In this document: piece by piece, positions 1 through 10,327 of the stretch
Layout of the letters: each line of letters opens with the position of its first letter
How positions within the stretch are numbered: position 1 is the stretch's first letter
Program-made: the position numbers and the translations under genes
The notes under the pieces: model-generated
Seen by the model: the letters and a program-made list of their open reading frames with translations, nothing else
Databases searched by the model: none
What the model was told of the DNA's origin: nothing
DNA from: Climacium dendroides
Lineage: Eukaryota; Streptophyta; Bryopsida; Hypnales; Climaciaceae
Reading direction: 5' to 3'
NCBI GenBank assembly: GCA_950106755.1
Contig: OX467082.1
Coordinates: 48,750,588 to 48,814,587, forward strand
DNA: 64,000 nucleotides

Positions 1-196
1 CTTTGTGTAAGGAGTGTGGAAGTAGATCCGGAGTGCTTTGTGGTTACACCAGGTCCTTTTCTTAGCTCGTCCTTTTTATTGCTTAACAGACCTTTAAATA
101 AGGAGTGTGCAAGCACATCTGTAGTCCTTTGTGCTTACCTCTGGTCCTTTTGTAAGCACGTAATTAATTGAGGACTAATACACCCTTCTGTGGTAG

Positions 197-1726
197 CTGG
201 AGTTCTTCACAGAATTTAAGAAGAACCATGCCGACGTGCCGTGCAGCTTGAGAACGTTCGGATTGAAGAGCTGGTGGATAAGGAGATTAACAACATGGAA
301 CACGTGTTGCTGCCGGTACCACCAAGATTTTTCTGATCTTCGTGATGGTCTGAATAACATGCGTCGTGATGAAGAGGGGATATACAAAGGCTGTACGTGT
401 TCTTGCATTATTTGTGCTGCACTTAACGAGGAGGAATCCATGATGTTGGGATGTGATACTCACAATGAAATTTATGAACGCCTCACTCACCTATGGAGTT
501 CAGTTCTTTGCCAGAAGAGTGAGTTTGACATGTGGTACAAGAGGGAATGTCTGCTAGGTGAATGCCAGAATTGTGGAGTTCAGAACCTCCGAATTTGCCC
601 CAGTGAAGTCTCTTCGGAGAAGTTGGTCAAGTGGAAACGCACTGGCTACAAGATTATTGGTGTTGGAGAGGATGGTAAGCCAAAGAAAGCCATCAAGGTC
701 ATTTATTGTGAAACAAAACCGATTGAATTCTTTGACTACTGTAAGTCAAAAATTGCTGAGTTCATTGTGCATAACTTCTTTGCTTCTTGGCAAGACTTGC
801 AGTTCAAAGAGTTATTCAGTTCTGTCCCTGATGGTACTCTCATCTCTTGCATTGATTTTTCTGAAAACTACTCCATGAAGATTCAAAATGAAATTCAATC
901 AATGCATTGGCGTAGTGAACAAGTGCCAATTTTGGTCCACATTACATTCAGAAGGAATCCCGAGTGGACCCTATGTAGTGATGAGCCTTATCTGCTAAAA
1001 GAGGTTCACTACTATGCTTCTGATGACAAAGTGCACGACTCGTTATATGTTCAGCATGGTTTCATGTTGAATTGGAGTTACCTCAAATCCGATGGATTCT
1101 AACCCACTAATCATATTGTCTGGAGTGATGGGTGCAGTGGACAATTTAAGTCTGCAAGAGCTTGGTATTTCATTAGCAAGTTCCCCAACTTGACTGTGAG
1201 TGATGAGCTACCAGAAGGGTGCCAAATGTCGTGGAACTACTTTGCTTCCGGACATGGCAAAAGGGAAGTGGACGGGGCAGGTGTTCTTTTTAAGTGAGAG
1301 CTATACAAAGAGCAAATTAAACCACATGGTCGGCAACTCCAGAATGCTGCTCAAGTTGTTCGTTTTTTGCAGGAGGAGAGCAACAAGTACAATGCAAGGC
1401 GAGTGGGTGAACGCCAGAAAACCACCAAGTTTTTCTAGGAGATCAAAGAAGGCAATATCAACAGAGTGGATAGATTAGAGGCTGAAACAATTCCTGGGAG
1501 TAGAGGCATGCATCAATGCCGTTCCTTGTCAGCAAAGGATCCAATTTTGATTCAGTTTCGTCAGTTGACGTGTTTCTGTGTGGCATGTCTTGATCCGAAT
1601 TCAGGTCTAGGCTGTTACTAGAAGTCGCATGTGCTTGACTGGACGCTGCAACGAGTATGTCCAAAGTCTCGAAGAAGTGGACGCTTGGTTCTTGAAGATG
1701 AGTTGGACAATAGTGAAGATGAATAG
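197..1726 (+). pseudogene. Decayed DDE-type transposase-like gene
   Basis: One frame reads as a transposase-like protein of a broad eukaryotic family (known from animals and algae) that has a DFxENY motif, a second Asp in a WSDGCSGQFK block and a third Asp after a GHGK block. All three are visible: DFSENYSMK near 860, WSDGCSGQFK near 1121-1150 and ASGHGK near 1249. The tail keeps CFCVAC near 1573. The frame is broken by TAA at 1100, TGA at 1295, TAG at 1436 and TAG at 1619, with no frameshift. Another TAG lies at 194, just before the reported start, so the true 5' end is not known. Gln or Arg fits at each stop. Family assignment rests on memory of the motif pattern; the general class (transposase-like, dead) is firmer than the exact family. 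Confidence 0.6.
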
Positions 1727-1922
1727 TAGCATTGTAGGGACCCAAGTGTGAGTGGGCTTTAACATTGCAGTGAGGGCTGACAGTGACAACGATGAAACAT
1801 TTTGGGTGATGCTCGTGACAAGGTAATAGCATGTGAACACTAAATGCTTCACGGATGAATTTGGTAATTCTTTTCTGCCTGGTGAGTCCTTGATTCAAGG
1901 CTATTGGTATGAGCAATACCAA

Positions 1923-1930
1923 CCTGCCAA
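1923..1930. repeat. Left target-site duplication of the hAT element
   Basis: CCTGCCAA lies directly against the CAGGGTTG terminus. It pairs with CCTGCCAG at 18897-18904. The last base differs by A/G. Confidence 0.65.
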
Positions 1931-1939
1931 CAGGGTTGC

Positions 1940-2340
1940 ACGGACGCTGGGATGCCCGGACGTCCAACGTCCGCGTCCACGGGTTTTCGGGCGTCCGGGG
2001 ACATAGAAATTTCGGACTCGCGTCCGTCCAGTGGACGGGCGGTCGGCCGGTTCAGTGAGCCGACCGAGCGGTCGGACAGCGACGACGGGGCAGACGGGGC
2101 CGACCGACCGGACGGACGTGGACCACGGGGCGGTCGGGGCCGACCGCGCGGACGGACGGGTCGGACCGATCTGTCGGCTGATCGGGCCCGTCCGACTGAT
2201 CGGCGGTCCGATCGGACGGCCAATCGGACGGACTCGACGGGGCGCCCCATCGGCCGTCCGCCAGGGCGGACGGCTGAGATTGGGCGGACGGGATGGCCGT
2301 CCGCCTCATACAAAAGAGGCGGTCGGGCCGTCCGCCTCTC
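1940..2340. repeat. GC-rich GTCGG/CGGAC repeat block, left subterminal
   Basis: This is a dense irregular array of short words such as GGACGGGC, GACCGACCG and CGGTCGG, very GC-rich against AT-rich surroundings. It starts at the hAT terminus and stops about 150 bp before the kinase-like gene. Long open frames rich in Arg, Pro, Gly, Ser, Thr and Asp occur on both strands here, but they are a by-product of the repeat. Subterminal repeats of hAT elements often bind transposase; its place just upstream of a gene also fits a promoter role. Both roles are inference. Confidence 0.7.
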
Positions 2341-2487
2341 ACTTTTACCTTCCCCCTTGCTTGCAAGAGAGAGCGGAGAAGCTTAGTGCCTTTGGGTCCT
2401 ATTGCCTCCTCTCCTCGGGAGGGTAAAGGTGAAATCTTGGGGGGACCCTTGTCATTTTTTTTCTCGAATCGTGCGACATTCATCAAG

Positions 2488-3984
2488 ATGCCAAGGGCGA
2501 AGAAGAAAACGAAGTTTGGGGAGGAATCTACTAAGGCCGACATCATGGACAACCCCTCGCACACTTGTACTGCATTTTTGAGAAAATGCATTGTTGAATT
2601 CTATGAGAGAGAAACTACCATGTCTCTTGATTCTAAGTATGTTCGTTATCAAGAGGAGGGCATTGAGAAGTTCAAAGGCGATATAAAGGACATAATGCAT
2701 GAAGCGTTGCAGGTGGGAGGGTGGTATGAAAAAATGGAAAAGAAGGATTTCACTAGTTGGTTGGACAAACGAGTGCATGATGCACTATGGAATGCGAAAG
2801 GGACCGTCGAAAAATTTGGTAAGGTTCATCGCATTGATGATGAAGCCTTCACGCACGTGATTACAAAAGTGGACATGTTCGTGAGTCGGATGAGACCATT
2901 TGCTTCAAGACGAAATAGAGGTGGATTTATGAGTTGGTGGACAACTCACGAAGGGCGAGTCAATATGTGAGTTGTATTTCGCCATTTAATAGCGCTCCCG
3001 GGAACCGCAAGGGTGATTCCACAAGATAATATTGTCCTACGCGGAGGCTATGCCACAATTCGTAGGGTGCGAATCGAAGGGTGCCCTGAACTTCAACCAC
3101 ATTGGGAATTTGCAGCAAAAATCTCTCTCCAAGAGGGTCGACGACCTGAGCTTGCAAAGATGGAACACCAAACTGAATCAATGGCGGTGCGGATTCCGCA
3201 CGATGGAGTCATACGCTTCGTTGCAGTCCACACAAATCGGAATGAACGCTATTCATTGTGGTGGAATGGTGGTACTTTGCGTGAAATGTTAAGAATGGAT
3301 AACGATTATCCAGACAATATTGCCATACGCATTATGTGTGACCCCAAAATTAGCGACGAGGAGGTCATTCGTGCTCATCGTCTAAAGCGATGGAGAGCAA
3401 AGCGTACGGAGCTTGCTTGGACACTGCTGCATATTATGAATGCGGTACATGGTGCCGGACACCTTCACAACGACATTTCTCCAGACAACATCATGTTCCA
3501 TTTCCCAGAAGACGAGTCGCAGGTTTTCATTGGAATTTGCGATTGGGGGATGACCACGACTAGTACAGAGCCCATGAAGTCATTGTATACATTCACATCA
3601 ACAAGTGATCGGGACGAAGTTCTGAGGAGGAGGTGGTGGATCGATCCAAAGATTACATACGTACATTGAAGAGATGCAGATGTGGAGAATATACCCGTAC
3701 TTACCATTAAGTCCGAAGAATTTGCTGTTGGTCAAATAGCGAAGAGAATCAATAGTACATGTATGTCAGAGACATACTACGGTTTGCAAGGTCGTGGAAG
3801 CAAAAAACATGTGTTGTACTCGCATCACGACTTAGCACAAGTCTTTCAAGTGTATTTGGGGAGACTTTGCGAAGATGGTCCCGATGGCCATAGTAGTTTG
3901 GCGCAAGTGATTTCGTGATTTACTTCTTCGTTTCATTGGCCTATACCGCATGAACACTTCCGCCACTTTGGAGCTGTAGTTTAA
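2488..3984 (+). pseudogene. Protein-kinase-like gene carried by the hAT element
   Basis: From the ATG at 2488 (MPRAKKKTKFG) one frame runs 498 codons to TAA at 3982. The N-terminal 170 residues are unrecognised. A kinase-like core follows: a candidate Gly loop (VLRGGYATIRR), the VAIK-type lysine in FAAK (about residue 211), a catalytic loop HNDISPDN with Asp at about 329, and DWG in place of DFG at about 352. Asn replaces the usual Arg of HRD. Three TGA codons interrupt the frame (2968, 3667, 3916) with no frameshift; CGA to TGA would explain each, and coding-like sequence continues past each one. If repaired by nature or read through it could be a Ser/Thr-type kinase; as it stands it is broken. 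The host role is unknown. Confidence 0.65.
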
Positions 3985-5673
3985 ATCTTTAATGATATTA
4001 ATATATCATATATAAGTAATTAACTATAGCCTATAGGTGTTTATAGTATGCACTATTCATAGAGGCAAAGACATATACTAAGTTACATGTCAATTATATA
4101 GTAGTATAGTATATACGGATGATATACCTCAGTTTCATCACCAATGAGTGGATTGATTGTGAATGCTGTTTTACAGCAAGGTGCATCTTAGCATTTGTAA
4201 TCAATGAGCATGTTTTAATTCACAATGATTTTGGAGAACTTGGAAGTCTTTACGCCATTTGTCATCGTATGTTTGGATGGAAAATTGGAAATCTAGAAAT
4301 CATTATATGAAATAATTTGCAATTCTTTATTCGTTGAATTTTTAATTGATGATTGATGATTCAATGATTCATTGATTGTTAGCTTGACAAGTCCTTGTCT
4401 TCATTTCTGTGGTATAGTAAATGTGATTGAAGATGTTCATTATAATAATGTCAATGACAATATAAAAAATGGTAAGCGTTTACTTACCTCTATGTCTCTT
4501 AATTCATATGACGATGGAGGGCAACTAAAGGACCGAGGGAAACATCGTGTATGAATGTATGATTGTATGTGAGTGCCTAATTGTGAGTTGAAGGTTCACT
4601 TCTAAAGGACTTAGGGTCCCTTCGAGGGTTTAGGGGTTATTAGGTAGGTACTTACAACTTGAAATTTTGTCGTGATTTGTTGAAACTTTTTCTGAAGATG
4701 GAAAAATTGATAAGCTTATTAAGCTATATGGGATAATGGAGACCTCATTTTCTCCACAATCAGTGACCGGGAATAGAAGTTATGACCTAAATTGCTCAAA
4801 ACAAGGGAGTGAAGGGACGGGGGGGAGTGTAGGCACTACTGCACTAGGTAGTAGCCTAGTAGGTTATAGTAGGTAGGAAAATAATTGCAACTTGTTTTAA
4901 TTTTTAATTTTTAATTTTTTACTTGTACATTATATTCTTGCCTATCCAATATCCAGAGAGCTCGAATTCATTTCATCAATGAATTTCAACAACATGATAT
5001 CTTGTTGTTTTTACTCTTCTAGTGTTAAAATACCTGAAGAAGAATAAGTCTTGAATTGTTGTCGTGAAGGTTCAATACTTAAAATAGCATTTGGGAAGTA
5101 CAACATCAAAGCTAATTACATAATGAAATTTCTTTTGGTGCATACCAAATTACCAATTACCAAAAGGTGTTCAGTTTTTCGACAAAGGTTTTATAAAAAT
5201 GATTTGGTCACACCATTTTGACTCAAAAAACAACCGTACATTTACAATTCTATATACAAGCACGTAACTTTCATGGTTTTCAGTACGCATTCATTACAAA
5301 TGACCAAAATACGTAACTTCCGATGTTCAAATACATTACACCACATCATTCACATACTCAACATTTGCAACAATTAACCATTCATATTGGAGTGATAGTA
5401 TGGAACTCTACTTACTCTACAAGATAAAAAACAAATAATTTTATTATATTATAAAATAGTCTTATAGCCTGTACCACTTTCGTTTTGGGGGCTAAAACAA
5501 GTTTTTCATACATCTCACGTGTTCGAATATACTTGCATTCCTACAACTATTGCATTATTTCCAAATGGCAAATGACAAATTGACAATGCATTACACTTGA
5601 AAACCACACTAAAAAACAAAGCCCATAACTACATAATGGCACCTTATATTTTTCTACAAAATAACACTATACT
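3985..5673. other. AT-rich spacer inside the hAT element
   Basis: No supported gene. There are only short open frames, a run of TTTTTAATTTT words near 4900 and scattered direct repeats. It lies between the 3' ends of two convergent genes, so terminators or polyadenylation signals are expected, but none is clear enough to place. Confidence 0.4.
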
Positions 5674-6870
5674 TCATTCAGAATCAGAACTACTATCATG
5701 ATTTTGACTTTGAGGCATAGAACCGGAGCCACCATATGGCCCATATCCGCTTGATTGTCGCCCTTGTCCATAATTTTCGTAATAAGGACCTCCAAAAGTT
5801 GGAGGTGGAACTGAAGCATATTCATGTGAGCCTCCAGTCCCTCCATGGCTTGAACCAGTGTAGTAAGAACTTCCATGAGGCCCATACAAATCATGTCCTC
5901 CTGTTCTCGGATAATTTCGCGAGCCGCCTTGTTCCGAACCACCATAGTCTGTATAACTGGTGTTTCCATGAGGTCCCCTTGTTCTTGGGCAGTATTGAGG
6001 GCCGCCATGTGAAAGACCACCGTAGTCCGTATAGGTTGTAGTTCTATAGCCTCCTTCTACGTTTGGACCACCATCTCGAGGGTTGTTCCTATAGTGTGAA
6101 CTACTTCCTCCATGTCGTGAGCCATGTACATCACGTTCACGACGAGGTGAAGTATGATATCCACGAGGTCGGCCTTGATCCTCAACACTCCTCTTCAATG
6201 CTTCCCGCATTTGATTCTCGTATTCTATGTCTTCGCGTTCTTCTCGGCGTTCGTGTCTCTCCGGAGGTGGAGGTGGAGGTGGCAACTGTTCAGCTGGTTC
6301 TTCATCATCGTCAGCATCACTGTCCTCTGCATCCCGCATAGGCCAACTTGGGCACCCAAATTGACCTCGGTTCGACCAAGCCGGCATGCAATCACTTTCG
6401 CCACGCCAGTTAGTGAACACCACAGTTGAGTGACACGTCATCTTCGTCTCTTTATTCATCCCTATAACTGTATGCCAGTCAACGTCTTTCTGGAGTACAA
6501 TCTCCACCCAAACCATTGCCATGGTAGAATAGTTCATGATGGTAGGCTTCGAGGGACCTAGATTTGAAGCTGTCCAAATTTCTTCGTATCTCTCTACAAA
6601 GTGTCTACTCGTACACGTCTTCATAGGGCCTTCCCACCGTCTCACTTGCTTCTCCAAACTGTCATTTGCTGGCCACAGTTTGGCTATGTGTGACATGGTC
6701 ACATATTTCTTGCACATTGTACAAGTCCACACTTTGTTGGACTCGTACTCCCACCCCTCCTTTGCCACATTAAATTCATCGAAGTAAACATCCCAATCTA
6801 GTTCTTGTGGTTTCCCCTTCGAACTTTTCTTCGAAGAACCGGAAAGAAACGGAATTCCTTTGCGAGGCAT
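5674..6870 (-). CDS. CKKYV-domain protein with Gly/Tyr-rich repeat tail (hAT cargo)
   Basis: This is an intact frame of 398 codons from ATG at 6870. Residues about 25-130 form a domain with MCKKYVTMSHIAKLWP, a later CTSRHFVERYEEIW block and NYSTMAMVWVEI ending in VDW. The same domain opens the large gene at 14657-18307, so the two are paralogous. A short acidic stretch, a Pro run and charged residues follow. The last 130 or so residues are a low-complexity tail rich in Gly, Tyr, Ser and His, with repeated YTDYGG and PHG units and a SSSDSE end. Such tails are usually disordered. The CxxC could bind metal, but this is unproven. No known family is recognised. Its 5' end faces a GC-rich block 215 bp upstream. 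It is the only cargo gene of this element without a stop codon. Confidence 0.7.
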   Translation of the reverse strand: MPRKGIPFLSGSSKKSSKGKPQELDWDVYFDEFNVAKEGWEYESNKVWTCTMCKKYVTMSHIAKLWPANDSLEKQVRRWEGPMKTCTSRHFVERYEEIWTASNLGPSKPTIMNYSTMAMVWVEIVLQKDVDWHTVIGMNKETKMTCHSTVVFTNWRGESDCMPAWSNRGQFGCPSWPMRDAEDSDADDDEEPAEQLPPPPPPPERHERREEREDIEYENQMREALKRSVEDQGRPRGYHTSPRRERDVHGSRHGGSSSHYRNNPRDGGPNVEGGYRTTTYTDYGGLSHGGPQYCPRTRGPHGNTSYTDYGGSEQGGSRNYPRTGGHDLYGPHGSSYYTGSSHGGTGGSHEYASVPPPTFGGPYYENYGQGRQSSGYGPYGGSGSMPQSQNHDSSSDSE

Positions 6871-7084
6871 AGTACCCTTCTTTATAAATTACCTCAACGT
6901 TAGAATGATTAATGAGTATTGTGTATTGATTTCACATTATAATAATTAGTGAATAGTGGATACCATTCATTCATTCACAATTGTTCACACACCAAGGCGG
7001 AAGGGGTGCACAAAGACCAATAGCCGCTGGATCACCCACTCCGCAAGGGAAACAATTGTGTGGAATGAGCCGTCTGCTCCGCTT

Positions 7085-7385
7085 TTTATACCGACCGACG
7101 AGGCGGACGTCGCTGTCGGCTTCAGGATCGAATGGCAAGATCGGACGGACAGCGTGAATCCGCATCTCCCATCCCACGGTCAACAGAGACGTACGGACGG
7201 CTGAGTCGGACGGACGCACCGACCGCTTGGCCGTCGTCCTGACTGATCGGCCGTCGGGCGGACGGACGGACTTCGTCTGCCCCGACCGATAGGCCGTTGG
7301 CCCGTCCGCTCAGCAGACGGGTCGTTGCTTTCGCCGACGGCTTGGTCGGCGCACTGTCCGCCGAGCGGACGGCCAGGCAGCCCAC
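7085..7385. repeat. GC-rich CGGAC/GTCGG repeat block upstream of the CKKYV gene
   Basis: Irregular copies of CGGACGG, CCGACCG and GTCGGCC are seen. The composition matches the blocks at both ends of the hAT element. It begins about 215 bp upstream of the ATG at 6870 on the minus strand, consistent with a promoter or transposase-binding role (inference). Confidence 0.65.
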
Positions 7386-9429
7386 GACTTGTGGATTCTC
7401 CAAAATTAGTTATTTGTGAGTGGAGAATCCAAAGGAGTGAGCTGGCAGCCTGTTAGACCATTAGTTCGTCATGAACTTCAGGTAAGGACATGAAAACTTT
7501 GAAAACTGAAGGCGGGAATTTTGCCTCTTCAATGTGAAACTTGAAAAATAACTCCATGCCCTAAACCCTAAAACCCTAAACCCTATACCCTATACCCTAA
7601 AAACCATAAATCCTACCCGTAATTCTGATGACTACTCACTTTTAGAATTTCAATATTTCTCTTCATGAAATATGTTTGCAATTGACTCATTCTTACATCT
7701 TATAAGTACTTTGAGTACAAACTATAAATGTACATAGAGGGAGAGAGACTAAATTTTCATTTTTTCATGGTGAATTTTAAAAATATGTAATTGAAGAAAA
7801 GTGAAGTTTGTAGTCATTTTCTAATGCATATAATCATAAAATAATGATTCTTTGTGATTTGTAAAATACTGAAATACTTAAAATCTGAACTGTAAACTTC
7901 AGAACTCGTAAAAGCTTGTTTCTAAAAGAGTAAAAGTATTGCTTTCAGTAGTCAAAACTTTAGTAAACTCAAAAAAAAAACAAGTATGAAAAGTTATAAA
8001 AAAAGACATTGCAACTTGCAAACACTCAATACATGACTCTAAAATAATATGAGTATTTTTTAAAATCACCCTTCAATTGTGAATAAAATCCAACAAAAAC
8101 TAAGAAAGTATAATTATACAAAGTTACAAACTATGGTAAAATACTCATTCAATCACTTTTCACTATAGTTAAATATAGAATGACCTTATTTCATCTCCAA
8201 CTCCAATTCCATTTCATAAAATTGCATGTAAACAATTAAACAAACTGTCCTTTAAAGTTACAAATCTCAATGCAATAATGCATTAAATAATTCGGTTTCT
8301 GTTTATAGGTCATATTTAGGTATTTATGTGAAGTCAACTTGAGGGATTAGAGTTAGAGCCCCTTGAAGTTGTTGTTAGTAATTTAACAAAAGAATAATAT
8401 TCTAAATCTTGTATATTTTTGCTTCTATTCTTTGTGTACATATTGGTTTATTGGTTACCTCCATTTCATCAAATTGGTCATTGAAGGTTTGCACTCTCCA
8501 GAGTCCAGAATCATTTTGGATAAAACATCTTCATTTAGATGAAACATCTTCCTAGTCACTTAGTTCATCATTCCAAATATAGAATTGGGAGCCTTTTGAC
8601 ATTGAAATGTACCTAAAATACAATGAAAATTCTAAATTTTTTCTAATTTCTAATGGATCTAGGTGACTGCAAGAAACATTTGATAATTTTGTTGTGCTTC
8701 GTCCAACACTCACGATTTTGTTGTAGAATACTTTCAAAATTTATAAATACCTTATTAATAAATCTTGAGTCATGTAGATCTAAAATGCAGAATTCCTGGC
8801 CAACAAACAAATCAACATGCAAGGTGAGATAGTAAATAGTATACTAGTATAGGTGTTTCTTCATTCATTTGAGCTTTCTGGCTTGGATTAAATATTTTGC
8901 AGAACAATTTGGTTGGAGGTTTCAAATTACAAAGAATACAAATGTACTTATGTAGGATTGTAGGGATTTCACACAGACTCACAGAGCTTTCTCTGCTACA
9001 TGGAACCTTGTTTTCATTTAAAACCGATTCCATTTATAGTTTGACCATATAAATATATGCATTGTAATTCTATAAAGAATGGTACATGGTGACATAGCCG
9101 ACTGGCCGTGAAAAACTGTAGCCCTGAAATCGAAAAATATTTAAGTAATTTACTCTTTGCATTTTCTAGTGGTAGGTTTCATTCAAGATTCGTTGGCACT
9201 TGGCAAGGACTTTAGCTTTATTATTGTTCATTCCCCCCCTTTTCCACAAAGAATGAATAGATCACCCACTTTTGAAAAATGGGAATTGGTTGTTGGAAGT
9301 TGAAACCAAGCCTCATACCACTACATGAACTCAAGTGATCGAACCTCAGACCTCAGACCTAAAGACAAGAAACACAGTATGTCCCAGTTTCCCGAATGGC
9401 AGATGACCTCTTAATCATTTGGGTCACCT
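7386..9429. other. AT-rich spacer inside the hAT element
   Basis: Apart from the telomere-type tract near 7559, no gene or clear repeat is seen. Open frames here are short and low in complexity. The sequence is strongly AT-rich. Confidence 0.4.
7559..7605. repeat. Short interstitial telomere-type tract (CCCTAAA)
   Basis: Several copies of CCCTAAA or near variants (CCCTAAAA, CCCTATA) follow one another. This is the plant-type telomere heptamer read on its C-rich strand. The tract is short and degenerate, so it may be chance or a remnant of break repair. Confidence 0.5.
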
Positions 9430-9880
9430 TTATGTGGCCGCTACGGTCGGCCGATCCGCGCGGTCCGACAGTCCATTGCGTACCATCGGTCGGCCCCGTC
9501 CGGCGCGGTCGGCCCATCCGCTGCGGACCATCGGTCGGCCCCGTCCGGCGCGGTCGGCCCATCCACGCGGTCCGACAGTCCGCTGCGGACCATCGGTCGG
9601 CCCCGTCCGGCGCGGTCGGCCCATCCGCGCAGTCCGACAGTCCGCTGCGGACCATCAGTCGGCCCCGTCCGGCGCGGTCGGCCCATTCGCGCGGTAGGAC
9701 AGACTGGACAGTCCGTTGCGAACCATCGGTCAGCCCTGTCCGCTGCGGTCGCTGGTCGGACCGTCGTTAAACCTGCGGTAGGCCCGGTCGGCCAGTCCGC
9801 GGCCCCTGCTTCTCTTCTCTTTCTCTCGTGGACGGTCCACTACGGACCTGCGGTCGGCCCATCCACGACCTTCCACGCGG
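9430..9880. repeat. GC-rich tandem repeat, unit about 62 bp
   Basis: Units open with CATCGGTCGGCCCCGTCC and end at CTGCGGAC. The first is about 45 bp and the next ones about 62 bp, with decay toward 9750. This is the only one of the five GC-rich blocks of the hAT element with clear tandem order, and the only one not directly upstream of a recognised gene start. Confidence 0.75.
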
Positions 9881-10327
9881 TCGGAGAGTCTACTGCATTG
9901 CTGCCGTTGTGCCCCCCCGCCATTCCGCCAACCACGATCTTCAATTTTGTAATTTGGTATTTACAGATTTCAGTTTCTATGCAAGCTTTCTTTCTAAGGT
10001 TCATTATTTCTAACGCTTCCCAAGAAATTATCTGATTTATTTGTTTTGTACATGGAGCATGAATAACCAAAATACACACAGTGAAGACTTCTTCAATTTC
10101 CTATTCAACCATTCAACCAAAGATAATGAATAAAAAAGGTTTATTACATTTTTCAAAATAAACACGCAAATTCCTATTATAGAGCAATGCGTGTCAAATG
10201 TCAAATCTCATTTGAGTCATTTCTACTACGTTCATAAAGTCTTCCAAATTCAAATCATAAAGATTTGAAGAACTATCTATGTAATGTATTCTAATCTAAC
10301 CCATTCTAAGAATGTAAGATTCAATTC
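9881..10327. other. Spacer downstream of the hAT transposase
   Basis: This AT-rich sequence has no supported gene. It lies just past the 3' end of the transposase (minus strand) and probably holds its polyadenylation region, but no signal is distinctive. Confidence 0.3.

Noticed and set aside
1952..2426. Long open frames on both strands rich in Arg, Pro, Gly, Ser and Asp
   Set aside because: They follow from the GC-rich short repeat. All six frames stay open there and no domain is visible. The same holds for the frames at 9359-9770, 14017-14340 and 18358-19005.
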